A stretch of DNA of 64,000 nucleotides from the NCBI GenBank assembly GCA_028280845.1, contig JANQKZ010000018.1:1-64000 (forward strand), written 5' to 3'. Positions 17,084-25,180 of this stretch are shown here, one piece after another; the first letter of the stretch is position 1; each line of letters opens with the position of its first letter. The translations under genes and the position numbers were made by a program. The DNA is from Opitutales bacterium. Its GTDB lineage: Bacteria; Verrucomicrobiota; Verrucomicrobiia; Opitutales; JABSRG01. The notes under the pieces were generated by a model that saw only the letters and a program-made list of their open reading frames with translations, was not told where the DNA came from and made no database searches.

Positions 17084-18310
17084 TCAGGAGAATCGTTTGC
17101 CCCGCGGGATACTCGGAGATCCCTCCTCAGGAGAGGGGAAGGCCGGCTGGGGGACCGTTTGTTCTCGAAGGAGGTGATGGGACAGGTCCTGCACCCGTTC
17201 GCAGCGCAATTGCATCATGACCTGGTAGAGCTGATTCTTTAAAATATTGATCGTGTGGTAGCCCCCATGTTTCCCCAGGGCCCCTACGCCGTACATGAAC
17301 GATCGGCCGAGGAAGGTGAAATCGGCCCCGCTGGCCAGGCTCGCGGCGATATCCGGCCCCGTCCGGATTCCGCTGTCCATCATGATGGTCAGCTTGCCTT
17401 TATATTTCGCCGATATGCGCTGTAAGGGCCGGATTGTGGATTCTCCTGCGTCGAGCTGGCGACCGCCATGGTTGGAGACAATGATTCCATCGAGCCCGAT
17501 TTCGATCGCCTTCTCGGTATCTTCTTCGCTGGCTACTCCTTTGAGCACCAGTTTGCCAGGCCACATGTCACGGAGCGCTTTGACTTTGTCTTCGTCGAGG
17601 ACTCCGGAGAAGGTTTTATTCATGAAGAGCCCCAGGTGTTTCAGGCTGAGCCCCTTTGGAATGTAGGGCGTCAGGGTTTTGAATTCGGGCTGACCGGCGA
17701 GGAGGGTATTCCAGGCCCACTTGGGGCGGCCCATGACCTGGATGATATTGCGCAGGGTCAACTTGGGCGGGATGGATAACCCATTTACAATTTCCTTGGA
17801 TCGGTAACCAAAAGCAGGCACGTCAGAAAGGATCACAAGGACAGGGACTTCGGCGTCTTTCGCCCGTTGGATTATTTTATTCCTCAGGTCTTCTTCAACC
17901 GGATGGTAGAGTTGAAACCAAGCGTTGCCCTCTGTAATTTCAGCTACTTTTTCGATGTCCGCTGTAGCTACGGTGCTGAGGCAAAAGGGAATATTTGCCG
18001 CGTGGGCGGCTTTAGCCAGAATTTCGGTAGCATGGGGCCAGATCAATCCCTGCAGGCCCACCGGTGCCATGCCGAAGGGGAGATCGTAGGCCTTGCCAAA
18101 CAGCTCAGTCTGGAGGCTGGGTGTTTCTATTTTACGAATATAGACCGGCTTCAAGCGCACTTCCCGGATCTCTTCGGTGTTCCGGCGGAGATTCGTTTCA
18201 GAATTGCAGCCTCCGTCCACATACTCGAAGGCAAAACGGGGAACCGTGCGGCGGGCTTTCTCCCTTAAGTAGTCGATGTCCGGGTAATCCGAGAAGGTTT
18301 TCTGTTCCAT
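17084..18310 (-). CDS. lldD: FMN-dependent alpha-hydroxy-acid (L-lactate) dehydrogenase
   Basis: A 408-residue TIM-barrel flavoprotein of the LldD/glycolate-oxidase family. I chose the start at 18310 (MEQKTFSDYPDIDYLREKA); the longer open frame to 18484 runs through AT-rich promoter DNA. Diagnostic stretches are FAFEYVDGGCNSETNL, GMAPVGLQGLIWP, LVLKGVAS with the catalytic-site Lys, and IIVSNHGGRQLDAGEST with the catalytic His and substrate Arg. It oxidises L-lactate to pyruvate, passing electrons to quinone or oxygen at the membrane. It heads the minus-strand transcript divergent from the BMC operon, so it takes the lactate made from lactaldehyde in the microcompartment. Confidence 0.92.
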   Translation of the reverse strand: MEQKTFSDYPDIDYLREKARRTVPRFAFEYVDGGCNSETNLRRNTEEIREVRLKPVYIRKIETPSLQTELFGKAYDLPFGMAPVGLQGLIWPHATEILAKAAHAANIPFCLSTVATADIEKVAEITEGNAWFQLYHPVEEDLRNKIIQRAKDAEVPVLVILSDVPAFGYRSKEIVNGLSIPPKLTLRNIIQVMGRPKWAWNTLLAGQPEFKTLTPYIPKGLSLKHLGLFMNKTFSGVLDEDKVKALRDMWPGKLVLKGVASEEDTEKAIEIGLDGIIVSNHGGRQLDAGESTIRPLQRISAKYKGKLTIMMDSGIRTGPDIAASLASGADFTFLGRSFMYGVGALGKHGGYHTINILKNQLYQVMMQLRCERVQDLSHHLLREQTVPQPAFPSPEEGSPSIPRGKRFS

Positions 18311-18510
18311 GTGGGGTGGGGTCTGGTTATGGGACGGGGTGAAGTTTAGGTAGGTTAGCGATTCGGATAAGGGATGAAAAGGGGCACTTTTCTGGAAGAT
18401 CCTTGAAACAAACTTGATACAATTTGGAATAAGATGAAAGGTTTTGCAAGAATTTGAATTGACCTGAAGGAAAATAAATCCCACATTCAGAATCCCTTTG
18501 AACTGTTTCT
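18311..18510. promoter_or_regulatory. divergent control region for lactate/rhamnose and BMC transcripts
   Basis: This 200-base AT-richer region separates the start of lldD (18310, minus) from the start of the microcompartment operon (18511, plus). It must carry both promoters and probably DeoR operators. Candidate TTGATA- and TTGACC-like hexamers occur around 18410-18470, but I cannot fix a -35/-10 pair with confidence. No Shine-Dalgarno sequence precedes the pduL start. Confidence 0.55.
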
Positions 18511-19176
18511 ATGAGCCAACCCCAACGCGCCACCGTCGAGCACCTCGTCAGGCAAGCTGTCTATAAGCAGCTGGGATTCGCCTTGCCCCGGCAAGCCGAG
18601 GGGCCCAACCCCCTGGTGGTTAACATCAGTGCCCGGCATGTTCACCTGACCCAGGAGGCGGTTGAGGTGTTGTTTGGAGTGGGTCACCAGTTAACCCCCA
18701 TGAAATGGCTTTACCAGGAGGGGTATTATGCTGCCAAAGAGACGGTAACCCTGGTTGGACCACGCAGTCGGGTGATTTCCAATCTTCGGATCCTCGGTCC
18801 CTGCCGGAGCGCGTGTCAGGTAGAGTTAGCCTATACGGATGCCGTGAGCTTGGGATTTGATATCCCGGTAAGAATTTCGGGGAACACGCAGGGTACACCG
18901 GCTTGTATGCTGATGGGCCCCAACGGCTTCTTTAGAATGGAGGAAGGCGTCATCCGGGCGGCGCCTCATGTGCATATGGGCTCGGCGGACTGTGCATTTT
19001 ATGGAGTCGACAATGGAGACATGATGAAACTGCGAGTCGGGGGAGACCTGGGGATGACCTTCGACCGCATCCAGGTCCGCGCCTCTGATGACGTGAAACT
19101 GGAGGTGCACATCGATACCGACGAAGGGAATGCATGTAACCTAGGGCCGGATACCCCGGTGGAGCTTTTGAAATAA
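18511..19176 (+). CDS. pduL: phosphate propanoyltransferase (PduL-type phosphotransacylase)
   Basis: A 221-residue PduL. It exchanges CoA and phosphate on an acyl group, here expected to turn lactyl-CoA into lactyl-phosphate inside the shell and recycle CoA. The zinc-binding histidine motifs are visible as ISARHVHLTQE (about 45-55) and APHVHMGSADC (about 152-162), and the family's PCR..CQVE region follows VISNLRILGP. An N-terminal amphipathic helix (VEHLVRQAVYKQLG, residues 9-22) separated from the core by a Pro-rich linker resembles an encapsulation peptide. It is the first gene of the BMC operon. Confidence 0.95.
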   Translation: MSQPQRATVEHLVRQAVYKQLGFALPRQAEGPNPLVVNISARHVHLTQEAVEVLFGVGHQLTPMKWLYQEGYYAAKETVTLVGPRSRVISNLRILGPCRSACQVELAYTDAVSLGFDIPVRISGNTQGTPACMLMGPNGFFRMEEGVIRAAPHVHMGSADCAFYGVDNGDMMKLRVGGDLGMTFDRIQVRASDDVKLEVHIDTDEGNACNLGPDTPVELLK

Positions 19177-19313
19177 ACACCCAAGGAACCCTCGAATCCC
19201 AAAACCGAGATTATAAATCTAAAATTCCAATGCAGGCGCTGCTATGGCAGCGAAAAAACCCTCTCCAAAACGAAGAACGAACAATCCCTAACGATTTAAC
19301 CAAAAAGATATTC

Positions 19314-19586
19314 ATGAGCGAATCCCTAGGTATAGTAGAAACCAAAGGTTACGTTGGAAACATTGACGCCAGCGATGCCATGGTTAAAGCAGCGAGTGTT
19401 GAACTCGCTAAACAAATCCAGATTGGTGGCGGCTATGTCACCATTCTTGTTAAAGGCGATGTCGGCAGTGTGAAAGCCTCGGTGGAAGCCGGAGCCGAAG
19501 CCGCCGACCGTGTAGGCGAACTGGTGAGTTCGCATGTTATCGCGCGACCCACCCCGGACTTGGCGAAGGCCTTTGGTTTAGCCTGA
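19314..19586 (+). CDS. BMC-H shell protein 1
   Basis: A 90-residue single BMC-domain protein that forms hexamers tiling the microcompartment facets. It starts MSESLGIVETKGYVGNIDAS; the ATG at 19314 is preferred over the longer frame because the family begins about five residues before the conserved IGxVETxG. Conserved elements are ASDAMVKAA, then VTILVKGDVGSVKASVEAGAEAA and the C-terminal VIARPTPDL. It is the most divergent of three BMC-H paralogues in the operon and lacks a clear Shine-Dalgarno sequence. Pore-loop properties cannot be judged reliably without a structure-based alignment. Confidence 0.95.
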   Translation: MSESLGIVETKGYVGNIDASDAMVKAASVELAKQIQIGGGYVTILVKGDVGSVKASVEAGAEAADRVGELVSSHVIARPTPDLAKAFGLA

Positions 19587-19625
19587 CCCTCAACCGACCT
19601 GAATTTCATATAAGGAGATCAAATC

Positions 19626-19904
19626 ATGGCAAAACAAGCGATTGGAATGATAGAAACCCGCGGCCTGACTACCCTGATCGAGGCGTCGGATGCTGCCCTG
19701 AAAGCGGCGGATGTCAGCTTCGGTGGATGGGAAAAAGTTGGTAGCGGCCTCGTAACCGCTTTCTTCCACGGCGATGTAGCCGGTGTGAAAGCAGCCGTCG
19801 ACGCCGGTGTTGAAGCCGCCAACCAGGTGGGTGAAGTCATCAGCTCTCAAGTCATCCCTCGTCCCCACGAGGATTTGAGCAAGTTGGGCCCTTGGGTGGG
19901 GTAA
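19626..19904 (+). CDS. BMC-H shell protein 2
   Basis: A 92-residue BMC-H hexamer protein. It begins MAKQAIGMIETRGLTTLIEA and shows ASDAALKAADV, LVTAFFHGDVAGVKAAVDAG and VIPRPHEDL, the standard BMC fold. A consensus Shine-Dalgarno AAGGAG lies at 19612-19617, eight bases before the ATG and much stronger than at most genes here, fitting high production of a facet protein. It is very similar to the third BMC-H, suggesting duplication followed by insertion of ackA between them. Confidence 0.96.
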   Translation: MAKQAIGMIETRGLTTLIEASDAALKAADVSFGGWEKVGSGLVTAFFHGDVAGVKAAVDAGVEAANQVGEVISSQVIPRPHEDLSKLGPWVG

Positions 19905-19984
19905 CCTCAGAAGTCAGAAATCGGAAATCAGAATTCAGAAATTTTGTTTCCCTAGACACTAGGCCTTAGACACTCATCACCCCC

Positions 19985-21205
19985 ATGAACATCCTCGTCG
20001 CCAACTTGGGATCGACGTCCTTCAAATACCAGCTGCTGCGGTTTGAAGAGGATGGAGCATCCCGTGTGCTGAGCAAAGGCGGTTACGAGCGCGTGACCGA
20101 CTTCGAAGAAGTCATTGAAGATGCCTTGGGAAAGTTGGTCGCCGAGGGCTTCCTCGCCTCTGTGGAAGACCTGGATGTGGTGGGCTTCAAGACGGTCCTT
20201 GGCGGAAGGGTCAGTGGCTGTTTACCGGCTGACGACCGGGTGTTACAGGCATTAGATGACACGGCCTCCCTGGCTCCAGCCCATAATCCTGCTTACGCGG
20301 CCGGGATTCGGGCGTTTGAAAAGCGGGCTCCCGGGACCAAACGGGTGGCTTTGTTTGAAACGGCATTTTTTCAATGGCTCCCCGAACCTGCGCGCCGGTA
20401 TGCCGTTCCCGAAAGCTGGTATCAGGCGGGGATTCGCCGTTATGGCTTTCACGGAGCCAGTCATAAATTCATCGCTGAGCGGTCTGCTTATCTCTTGGGA
20501 GCATCCGATTTGTCCCGGGGGATCGAGGCCCTTTATATCGATGGGCCGCCTATTCAGGGAGATATCCCGATCCGTGTGATTTCTTGTCACCTGGGGGGGA
20601 GTAGCTCTGTCGTAGGAATCCGAAACGGGATCGCCATCGGGAGTAGCATGGGGATGACTCCGCAGTCCGGGTTACCTCAAAACAATCGGGTAGGGGACCT
20701 GGATTCGGGGGCGATCCCCTTTGCAACCCAGCACTTCGGGATCGATCCCGGGGAGGCTCAGCGAGTTTTAAGCCAAGAAGGAGGCCTTCTTGGACTGTCG
20801 GGGATCAGCAATGATCTGCGCGATATCATTGAGGCGGCTAAGGGAGGGAACGTCCGCGCGAAGCTGGCCCGGGATTTCCTGGTCTGGAGTATTCGCCAGT
20901 ACGTAGGGCAGTTCTTTATGGAAATGGGAGGGGCTGAGGCGATTGTCTTCACGGGAGGTATTGGAGAGAACAACCCGGAGCTGCGGTCCGCGGTTCTCGC
21001 GGGATGGGACAGGTTTGGAGTCCGTCTGAATGAGGAACAAAATGCAAAGGCGGGGGGAGCGGAACAGGAAATTTCATTGCCCGGAGGAACGCGGGTCTGG
21101 GTTATCCCAGCGAATGAAGAACTTGTGGTGGCCCGGGAAGCTTACCGTCTCGTCCAGAGTGGGCGCTACGTCACCCTTTATCAGAACACAGCAGTTAATT
21201 CTTAA
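19985..21205 (+). CDS. ackA: acetate kinase-family (acyl) kinase
   Basis: A 406-residue acetate/propionate kinase. ATP is formed from acyl-phosphate, here probably lactyl-phosphate from PduL. Family motifs are the N-terminal [12 protein letters not shown], the central [14 protein letters not shown] and [18 protein letters not shown], then [21 protein letters not shown], and near the C-terminus [13 protein letters not shown]. The length is typical. It lies between two BMC-H genes in the operon, and has no obvious encapsulation helix, so it could act inside or just outside the shell. The start ATG follows a spacer of short quasi-repeats and lacks a Shine-Dalgarno sequence. Confidence 0.95.
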   Translation: MNILVANLGSTSFKYQLLRFEEDGASRVLSKGGYERVTDFEEVIEDALGKLVAEGFLASVEDLDVVGFKTVLGGRVSGCLPADDRVLQALDDTASLAPAHNPAYAAGIRAFEKRAPGTKRVALFETAFFQWLPEPARRYAVPESWYQAGIRRYGFHGASHKFIAERSAYLLGASDLSRGIEALYIDGPPIQGDIPIRVISCHLGGSSSVVGIRNGIAIGSSMGMTPQSGLPQNNRVGDLDSGAIPFATQHFGIDPGEAQRVLSQEGGLLGLSGISNDLRDIIEAAKGGNVRAKLARDFLVWSIRQYVGQFFMEMGGAEAIVFTGGIGENNPELRSAVLAGWDRFGVRLNEEQNAKAGGAEQEISLPGGTRVWVIPANEELVVAREAYRLVQSGRYVTLYQNTAVNS

Positions 21206-21218
21206 TCTCATAATTATT

Positions 21219-21527
21219 ATGGCACAACAAGCAATAGGACTACTGGAAACCAGGGGGCTGATCGCCCTCGTCCAGGGAACGGACGCCATGCTCAAAGCCG
21301 CCAATGTGCAGCTCATGGGTCCCATGAAAGGTGTGGGCAGCGCCCTGGTTACCGCAATGGTGATCGGCGATGTCGCCGCAGTGAAGGCTGCGACGGATGC
21401 AGGTGCGCAAGCCGCCTCCGAAGTCGGTGAAGTGGTCAGCGTGGAAGTGATTCCCCGTCCGCACGACGAAGTGTTTGAAATCCTCCCCAAGGCAGCGACG
21501 AAAAAAGCGCCTGCGAAAAAGAAGTAG
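21219..21527 (+). CDS. BMC-H shell protein 3 with Lys-rich tail
   Basis: A 102-residue BMC-H protein starting [20 protein letters not shown] at 21219; the longer upstream frame overlaps ackA and is not real. It contains [32 protein letters not shown] and VIPRPHDEV. After the BMC core it has a short basic, Ala/Lys-rich tail ([11 protein letters not shown]) absent from the two other BMC-H proteins; tails of this type would face the outside or the lumen, possibly for interactions. It is followed by a BMC-P gene 9 bases later. Confidence 0.95.
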   Translation: MAQQAIGLLETRGLIALVQGTDAMLKAANVQLMGPMKGVGSALVTAMVIGDVAAVKAATDAGAQAASEVGEVVSVEVIPRPHDEVFEILPKAATKKAPAKKK

Positions 21528-21536
21528 GAGGCTATC

Positions 21537-21851
21537 ATGTTTCTTGCACGCGTAATCGGATCGGTTGTTTCGACCAAAAAGGATGAGGCCATGACAGGAC
21601 GGAAGCTCCTGCTTATTCGCCCCATGCTGATTGATGGAGATAACCCGAAAGCATTCAAATCGGGCCAGAACACGATTGTGGCAGTGGATACGGTGGGCGC
21701 GGGCAAGGGGGATCTGGTCATGTTTTGCCAGGGCAGTTCCGCCCGGCAGGCCTCGAATTTGAAAACCCTTCCGGTCGATGCGGCTATCACGGCGATGGTA
21801 GACTCTGTCGAAGTGGAGGGGAACACCGTCTACCGAGCTAAGGAGGACTAA
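21537..21851 (+). CDS. BMC-P (EutN/CcmL) vertex protein 1
   Basis: A 104-residue EutN/CcmL-type pentamer-forming protein that caps shell vertices. The signature N-terminus FLARVIGSVVSTKKDE is followed by LLLIRPMLIDG, then VAVDTVGAGKGDLVMFCQGSSARQA and the closing VDAAITAMVDSVEV. A strong Shine-Dalgarno sequence (AGGAGG) lies just before the ATG. It is one of three BMC-P paralogues in the operon, which together replace the BMC-T proteins that are absent here. Confidence 0.96.
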   Translation: MFLARVIGSVVSTKKDEAMTGRKLLLIRPMLIDGDNPKAFKSGQNTIVAVDTVGAGKGDLVMFCQGSSARQASNLKTLPVDAAITAMVDSVEVEGNTVYRAKED

Positions 21852-21856
21852 ATCGG

Positions 21857-23350
21857 ATGAATCGAACACCCAGCCTGGACGAAGCTGCCTTGAAGCAAGT
21901 GGTCAATGACGTACTTGCGCAGTTAGGGCAATCGAACCCTGCGCCTGCAGCCAAACCTGCTCCGCAGGCAGCGCCCGCTTCCTCCGGGAAAAGCTGCAAC
22001 TGTCCGCCGAATGGCGGGCAGGATGGAGTGTTCTCCTGCGCTTGTGAAGCCGCGGAAGCCGCCAATTCTGCCTATCACCAGTTGACGGAAGGTGGCATGG
22101 CTGCCCGTCGAAAGGTGGTCAACATCGTCAAGACGCTCTGCAAAACCCACGCCAGGGAGTGGGGCAAGCTGGAGTTGGATGAGACCAAAATCGGTCGTTA
22201 CGACCACAAGATCGAAAAACTCGAGATCATTGAAAATATCCCCGGTGTGGAGTGGCTAAACCCCTATGGCATGAGCGGCGACCATGGAATCTCCATGGAA
22301 GAACAAGCTCCATTTGGAGTGATTGGAGCGATCACTCCATCCACTCACAGTGTTCCTACCCTTGCCTGTAATTTGATCAACATGGTAGCGGCAGGGAATG
22401 CGGTGGTCATCAACCCGCATCCGAGCGCGGCAAAATGTGCGGCTGAAGCGGTCAAGGTGTTTAATCGGGCCATCATGCGGGAAACCGGTATTCGCAATCT
22501 TGCCACTATCGTGGAGCAACCGACCTTGGAGTCATTTGATGCCATAGCGGGAAGCGAGCATGTCAAATTACTCTGCATTACGGGAGGTCCGGTTGTCGTG
22601 AAAGCCGCCCTGAAATCGGGGAAACGGGCTATTTGTGCCGGACCCGGAAATCCACCCGTAGTGGTGGACGAGACGGTCGACCTGGACCGGGTCGCCGCCA
22701 ATATCATTCAAGGGGCCTCTTATGATAATAACCTGCTTTGTATCGGGGAAAAGGAAGTCTTCGTGGTCGAAACGGTGGCCGACGCCCTGCTTCAGGCCAT
22801 GGACGCTGCGGGCGCGACCCGATTAAATGATAACCAGGTCGCCCGGCTGACCGATGCCGCGTTTAATATCAAACCTGGTGAGGGCGGAGGCTGCGCCAGC
22901 GCGAGCCTGAAGCGTGACCTAATCGGTAAAGATCCGAAGGTGCTGGCCGACCATGCCGGTGCCTCGATTCGATCGGGCAGCCCGTTGTTGTTTGCTGAAA
23001 CCGCCGCGGATCATCCGTTTGTCATGGAAGAGCAGATGATGCCCTTTGTACCCTTCGTCCGGGTGAAGTCCTTCGAAGAAGGGGTCAAGTTGGCTCTTGA
23101 GGCTGAGCACGGGTACCAGCACAGCGCGATTGTCCACACCATGCGGGTCGACCGCATGACCCATATGGCCCGCGAGCTGAAGCCCACCCTGTTTGTGAAG
23201 AATGGACCTTGCGTGGCCGGTTTAGGAAACGGGGGCGAAGGCTATCCGAGTTATTCCATTGCCACCACGACGGGTGAGGGGATTACCACGCCGAGCACCT
23301 TCACCCGGGTTCGTCGCTGCGTGATGGTTGATAACCTGAAGATTTATTAA
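21857..23350 (+). CDS. CoA-acylating aldehyde dehydrogenase (EutE/PduP-type) with encapsulation peptide
   Basis: A 497-residue enzyme expected to oxidise L-lactaldehyde to lactyl-CoA with NAD. The catalytic Cys is in NNLLCIGEKEVFVV (about residue 295), and the cofactor-binding segment includes GVIGAITPSTHSVPTL and ITGGPVVVKAALKSG. An N-terminal amphipathic helix (LKQVVNDVLAQLG, about 12-24) plus Pro/Ala linker is a typical cargo-targeting peptide. The linker unusually holds a CxC-x11-CxC pattern (C47, C49, C61, C63). The Shine-Dalgarno AGGAGG overlaps the stop of the preceding BMC-P gene, and a BMC-P gene follows after 3 bases. Confidence 0.95.
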   Translation: MNRTPSLDEAALKQVVNDVLAQLGQSNPAPAAKPAPQAAPASSGKSCNCPPNGGQDGVFSCACEAAEAANSAYHQLTEGGMAARRKVVNIVKTLCKTHAREWGKLELDETKIGRYDHKIEKLEIIENIPGVEWLNPYGMSGDHGISMEEQAPFGVIGAITPSTHSVPTLACNLINMVAAGNAVVINPHPSAAKCAAEAVKVFNRAIMRETGIRNLATIVEQPTLESFDAIAGSEHVKLLCITGGPVVVKAALKSGKRAICAGPGNPPVVVDETVDLDRVAANIIQGASYDNNLLCIGEKEVFVVETVADALLQAMDAAGATRLNDNQVARLTDAAFNIKPGEGGGCASASLKRDLIGKDPKVLADHAGASIRSGSPLLFAETAADHPFVMEEQMMPFVPFVRVKSFEEGVKLALEAEHGYQHSAIVHTMRVDRMTHMARELKPTLFVKNGPCVAGLGNGGEGYPSYSIATTTGEGITTPSTFTRVRRCVMVDNLKIY

Positions 23351-23353
23351 ACC

Positions 23354-23611
23354 ATGATGCATTGCCGGATAGACGGGACCGTGGTCTCCACCGTATGTCA
23401 TCCCTCCTTGAAGGGTTGGCGGCTGGTGATTTGTCAACCGGTCGACGATACCGGCAAAGACCAGGGGCAGCCCGTCCTTGCGATTGATCCCTTCCATGCA
23501 GGGCTGCATCAGCACGTGTTTATAACCACCGACGGCATCGGCACCCGGCACCGGGTTCACGATGATCGTTCCCCTCTGCGAAATATGGTGATGGGTATCA
23601 TCGACGACTGA
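23354..23611 (+). CDS. BMC-P (EutN/CcmL) vertex protein 2
   Basis: An 85-residue short EutN/CcmL-type protein. It begins MMHCRIDGTVVSTVCHPSLKG, has WRLVICQPVDD and AIDPFHAGLHQHVFITTDG, and ends VMGIIDD, corresponding to the closing strand of the pentamer fold. It is shorter than the other two BMC-P proteins in the loop regions. It lies three bases after the aldehyde dehydrogenase and two bases before the next BMC-P gene, so the three are translated together. Confidence 0.93.
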   Translation: MMHCRIDGTVVSTVCHPSLKGWRLVICQPVDDTGKDQGQPVLAIDPFHAGLHQHVFITTDGIGTRHRVHDDRSPLRNMVMGIIDD

Positions 23612-23613
23612 TC

Positions 23614-23910
23614 ATGCGCCTAGGGAAAGTCATCGGAAAATTGGTGCTCAGCACTCAGGAGCCAGCCTATGCAGGGGGTCGCTGGCTGATTGTCAGCCCG
23701 CTCGGTAAAGACCAATACCAGAATCCCCGGATCCGTCGGATTTCGGAAATCTATTCCGTAGTGGTTTATGACAATCTGGGCGCGCGGGAAGGGGACATCG
23801 TTGGATTTGTGGAAGGGACTGAGGCCACAGCTCCCTTCGAGCATCCGATGCCTATCGATGCGATCAATGCGGCCATTATCGATTCCTTTCAATATTCACC
23901 TTTGACATGA
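23614..23910 (+). CDS. BMC-P (EutN/CcmL) vertex protein 3
   Basis: A 98-residue pentameric vertex protein. It has RLGKVIGKLVLSTQEPAYAG at the N-terminus, then WLIVSPLGKDQYQ, VVVYDNLGAREGDIVGFVEG and IDAINAAIIDSF, matching the EutN/CcmL fold. Its TGA stop overlaps the ATG of the aldolase (ATGA, 23907-23910), so shell and cargo translation are coupled. Confidence 0.95.
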   Translation: MRLGKVIGKLVLSTQEPAYAGGRWLIVSPLGKDQYQNPRIRRISEIYSVVVYDNLGAREGDIVGFVEGTEATAPFEHPMPIDAINAAIIDSFQYSPLT

Positions 23911-25004
23911 AGAAGCTTTATACCGCTCAAGACATAGAAGCCATGATTCGGGATGGGGCGGACCTCTCCCGGATCCAGGAGGGGGCCCTGCTGACGCCCT
24001 CGGCCAAAGATTTGATTCGCAGTTCCAAGCGAGTGGCAAAAAGCCCTCTCCGCGCATCCCGGAGTAGCTTTATCCCACCGAAACCGGCCCCTCCCATGGT
24101 GCCTGATTACGAATACAAATGGGAGCCGGGATCCGACCCGAAAACCCCTCAGGAGATTGAACGGTTCTTTCATTCCGGACCAATCGAAACCATCAAAGCT
24201 CGCATGGCGGATATTGGCCAGCGCATGTGGCAGCGGGGGTATACCGACGGCAATGGCGGAAACCTGACGGTGCGAGTGGGCGACAACCTGTTCCTGTGTA
24301 CACCCACCCTGATATCCAAAGGGTTCATGACAGCTGAAGATATGGCTTTAATTGACTGGGATGGAAAACAGCTGGCCGGTGCCAAAAAACGCACCAGTGA
24401 GGCCCTGACCCATCTGGCTATCTACAAGCGGCAACCCAAGTGCAAGGCCTGCTGCCATGCTCATCCCCCCCACGCCACGGCTTTTGCTGTAGCCGGGGTT
24501 CGGCCGCCCACTTGCTTAATTCCGGAGGCGGAAGTCTTTCTGGGGCCCATTGGGATGGCGCAGTACCAGACACCGGGAACACCGGCCAACGCTGAGGTGG
24601 TCGGTGAAGCTGCGGTCGAACACAACTCCGTGCTCATGGTCAACCACGGGGTTATCACTTGGGGTAAAGACATCGAGGACGCTTACTGGAAAATGGAGAA
24701 CACGGATGCTTACTGCCAGACCATCTGGATTGCCTCCTTCTTAAAGGGCGGCCAAATGAGCTCTATTACCGGAGGTCAGGCCAAGGAGTTGATCGACATC
24801 CGGAAAACCCTCGGCATGGATGATCCGCGTGAAGGCTTGAAAGAGTGTGAACTGTGCGATTCGGGTGACTTCCGCCCAGGCGTGATGTGTCCCATGCCCA
24901 CCGAGGGGAATACGGATCGTGCACCCTCCACAGATCCTGATGTGGAAGCCATTGTGAAAGCGGTGACCGACCAGATTATGGCCTCCCTCGGTGGACAACC
25001 CTAA
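23907..25004 (+). CDS. class II aldolase for L-fuculose-/L-rhamnulose-1-phosphate, BMC cargo
   Basis: A 365-residue class II (zinc) aldolase. The aldolase/adducin core (about 90-280) has DGNGGNLTVRV, the zinc-binding CCHAHPPHATAFAV and MVNHGVITWGKDIEDAYWKME. It should cleave fuculose- or rhamnulose-1-phosphate to DHAP and L-lactaldehyde. The core is flanked by extensions: an N-terminal YTAQDIEAMIRDG...LLTPSAKD segment seen in BMC-associated proteins, and a C-terminal linker ending in the amphipathic helix VEAIVKAVTDQIMASLG, a likely encapsulation peptide. That puts the lactaldehyde-producing step inside the shell. Confidence 0.94.
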   Translation: MKKLYTAQDIEAMIRDGADLSRIQEGALLTPSAKDLIRSSKRVAKSPLRASRSSFIPPKPAPPMVPDYEYKWEPGSDPKTPQEIERFFHSGPIETIKARMADIGQRMWQRGYTDGNGGNLTVRVGDNLFLCTPTLISKGFMTAEDMALIDWDGKQLAGAKKRTSEALTHLAIYKRQPKCKACCHAHPPHATAFAVAGVRPPTCLIPEAEVFLGPIGMAQYQTPGTPANAEVVGEAAVEHNSVLMVNHGVITWGKDIEDAYWKMENTDAYCQTIWIASFLKGGQMSSITGGQAKELIDIRKTLGMDDPREGLKECELCDSGDFRPGVMCPMPTEGNTDRAPSTDPDVEAIVKAVTDQIMASLGGQP

Positions 25005-25046
25005 ATTCTAATACCTAAATCCATTATTTCCCAAAAACTAACAGAT

Positions 25047-25127
25047 CCTGTGGGAGCGACCTTGCGTCGCGACAGAGCCCTTGAGCCCACTGCGATTCAT
25101 CGTGACGCAAGGTCGCTCCCGCACAGG
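25047..25127. repeat. REP-like inverted repeat, copy 1
   Basis: The left arm CCTGTGGGAGCGACCTTGCG (25047-25066, continuing to 25072) pairs with the right arm at 25100-25127, which carries GACGCAAGGTCGCTCCC, giving a stem of about 24 bp with two irregularities. The same sequence recurs at 26244-26323. It lies between the aldolase and the lactate/malate dehydrogenase and could stabilise or terminate the upstream shell transcript. Confidence 0.8.
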
Positions 25128-25180
25128 GTGGGCGTGAAGACCTCGGCGCGCTGTATTTCTTCAATTTTGAGTTAGCAACC

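Noticed and set aside
18311-18484. N-terminal extension of the FMN lactate dehydrogenase to 18484
   Set aside because: The extension is AT-rich, lacks family similarity and would occupy the divergent promoter; the family start is at 18310.
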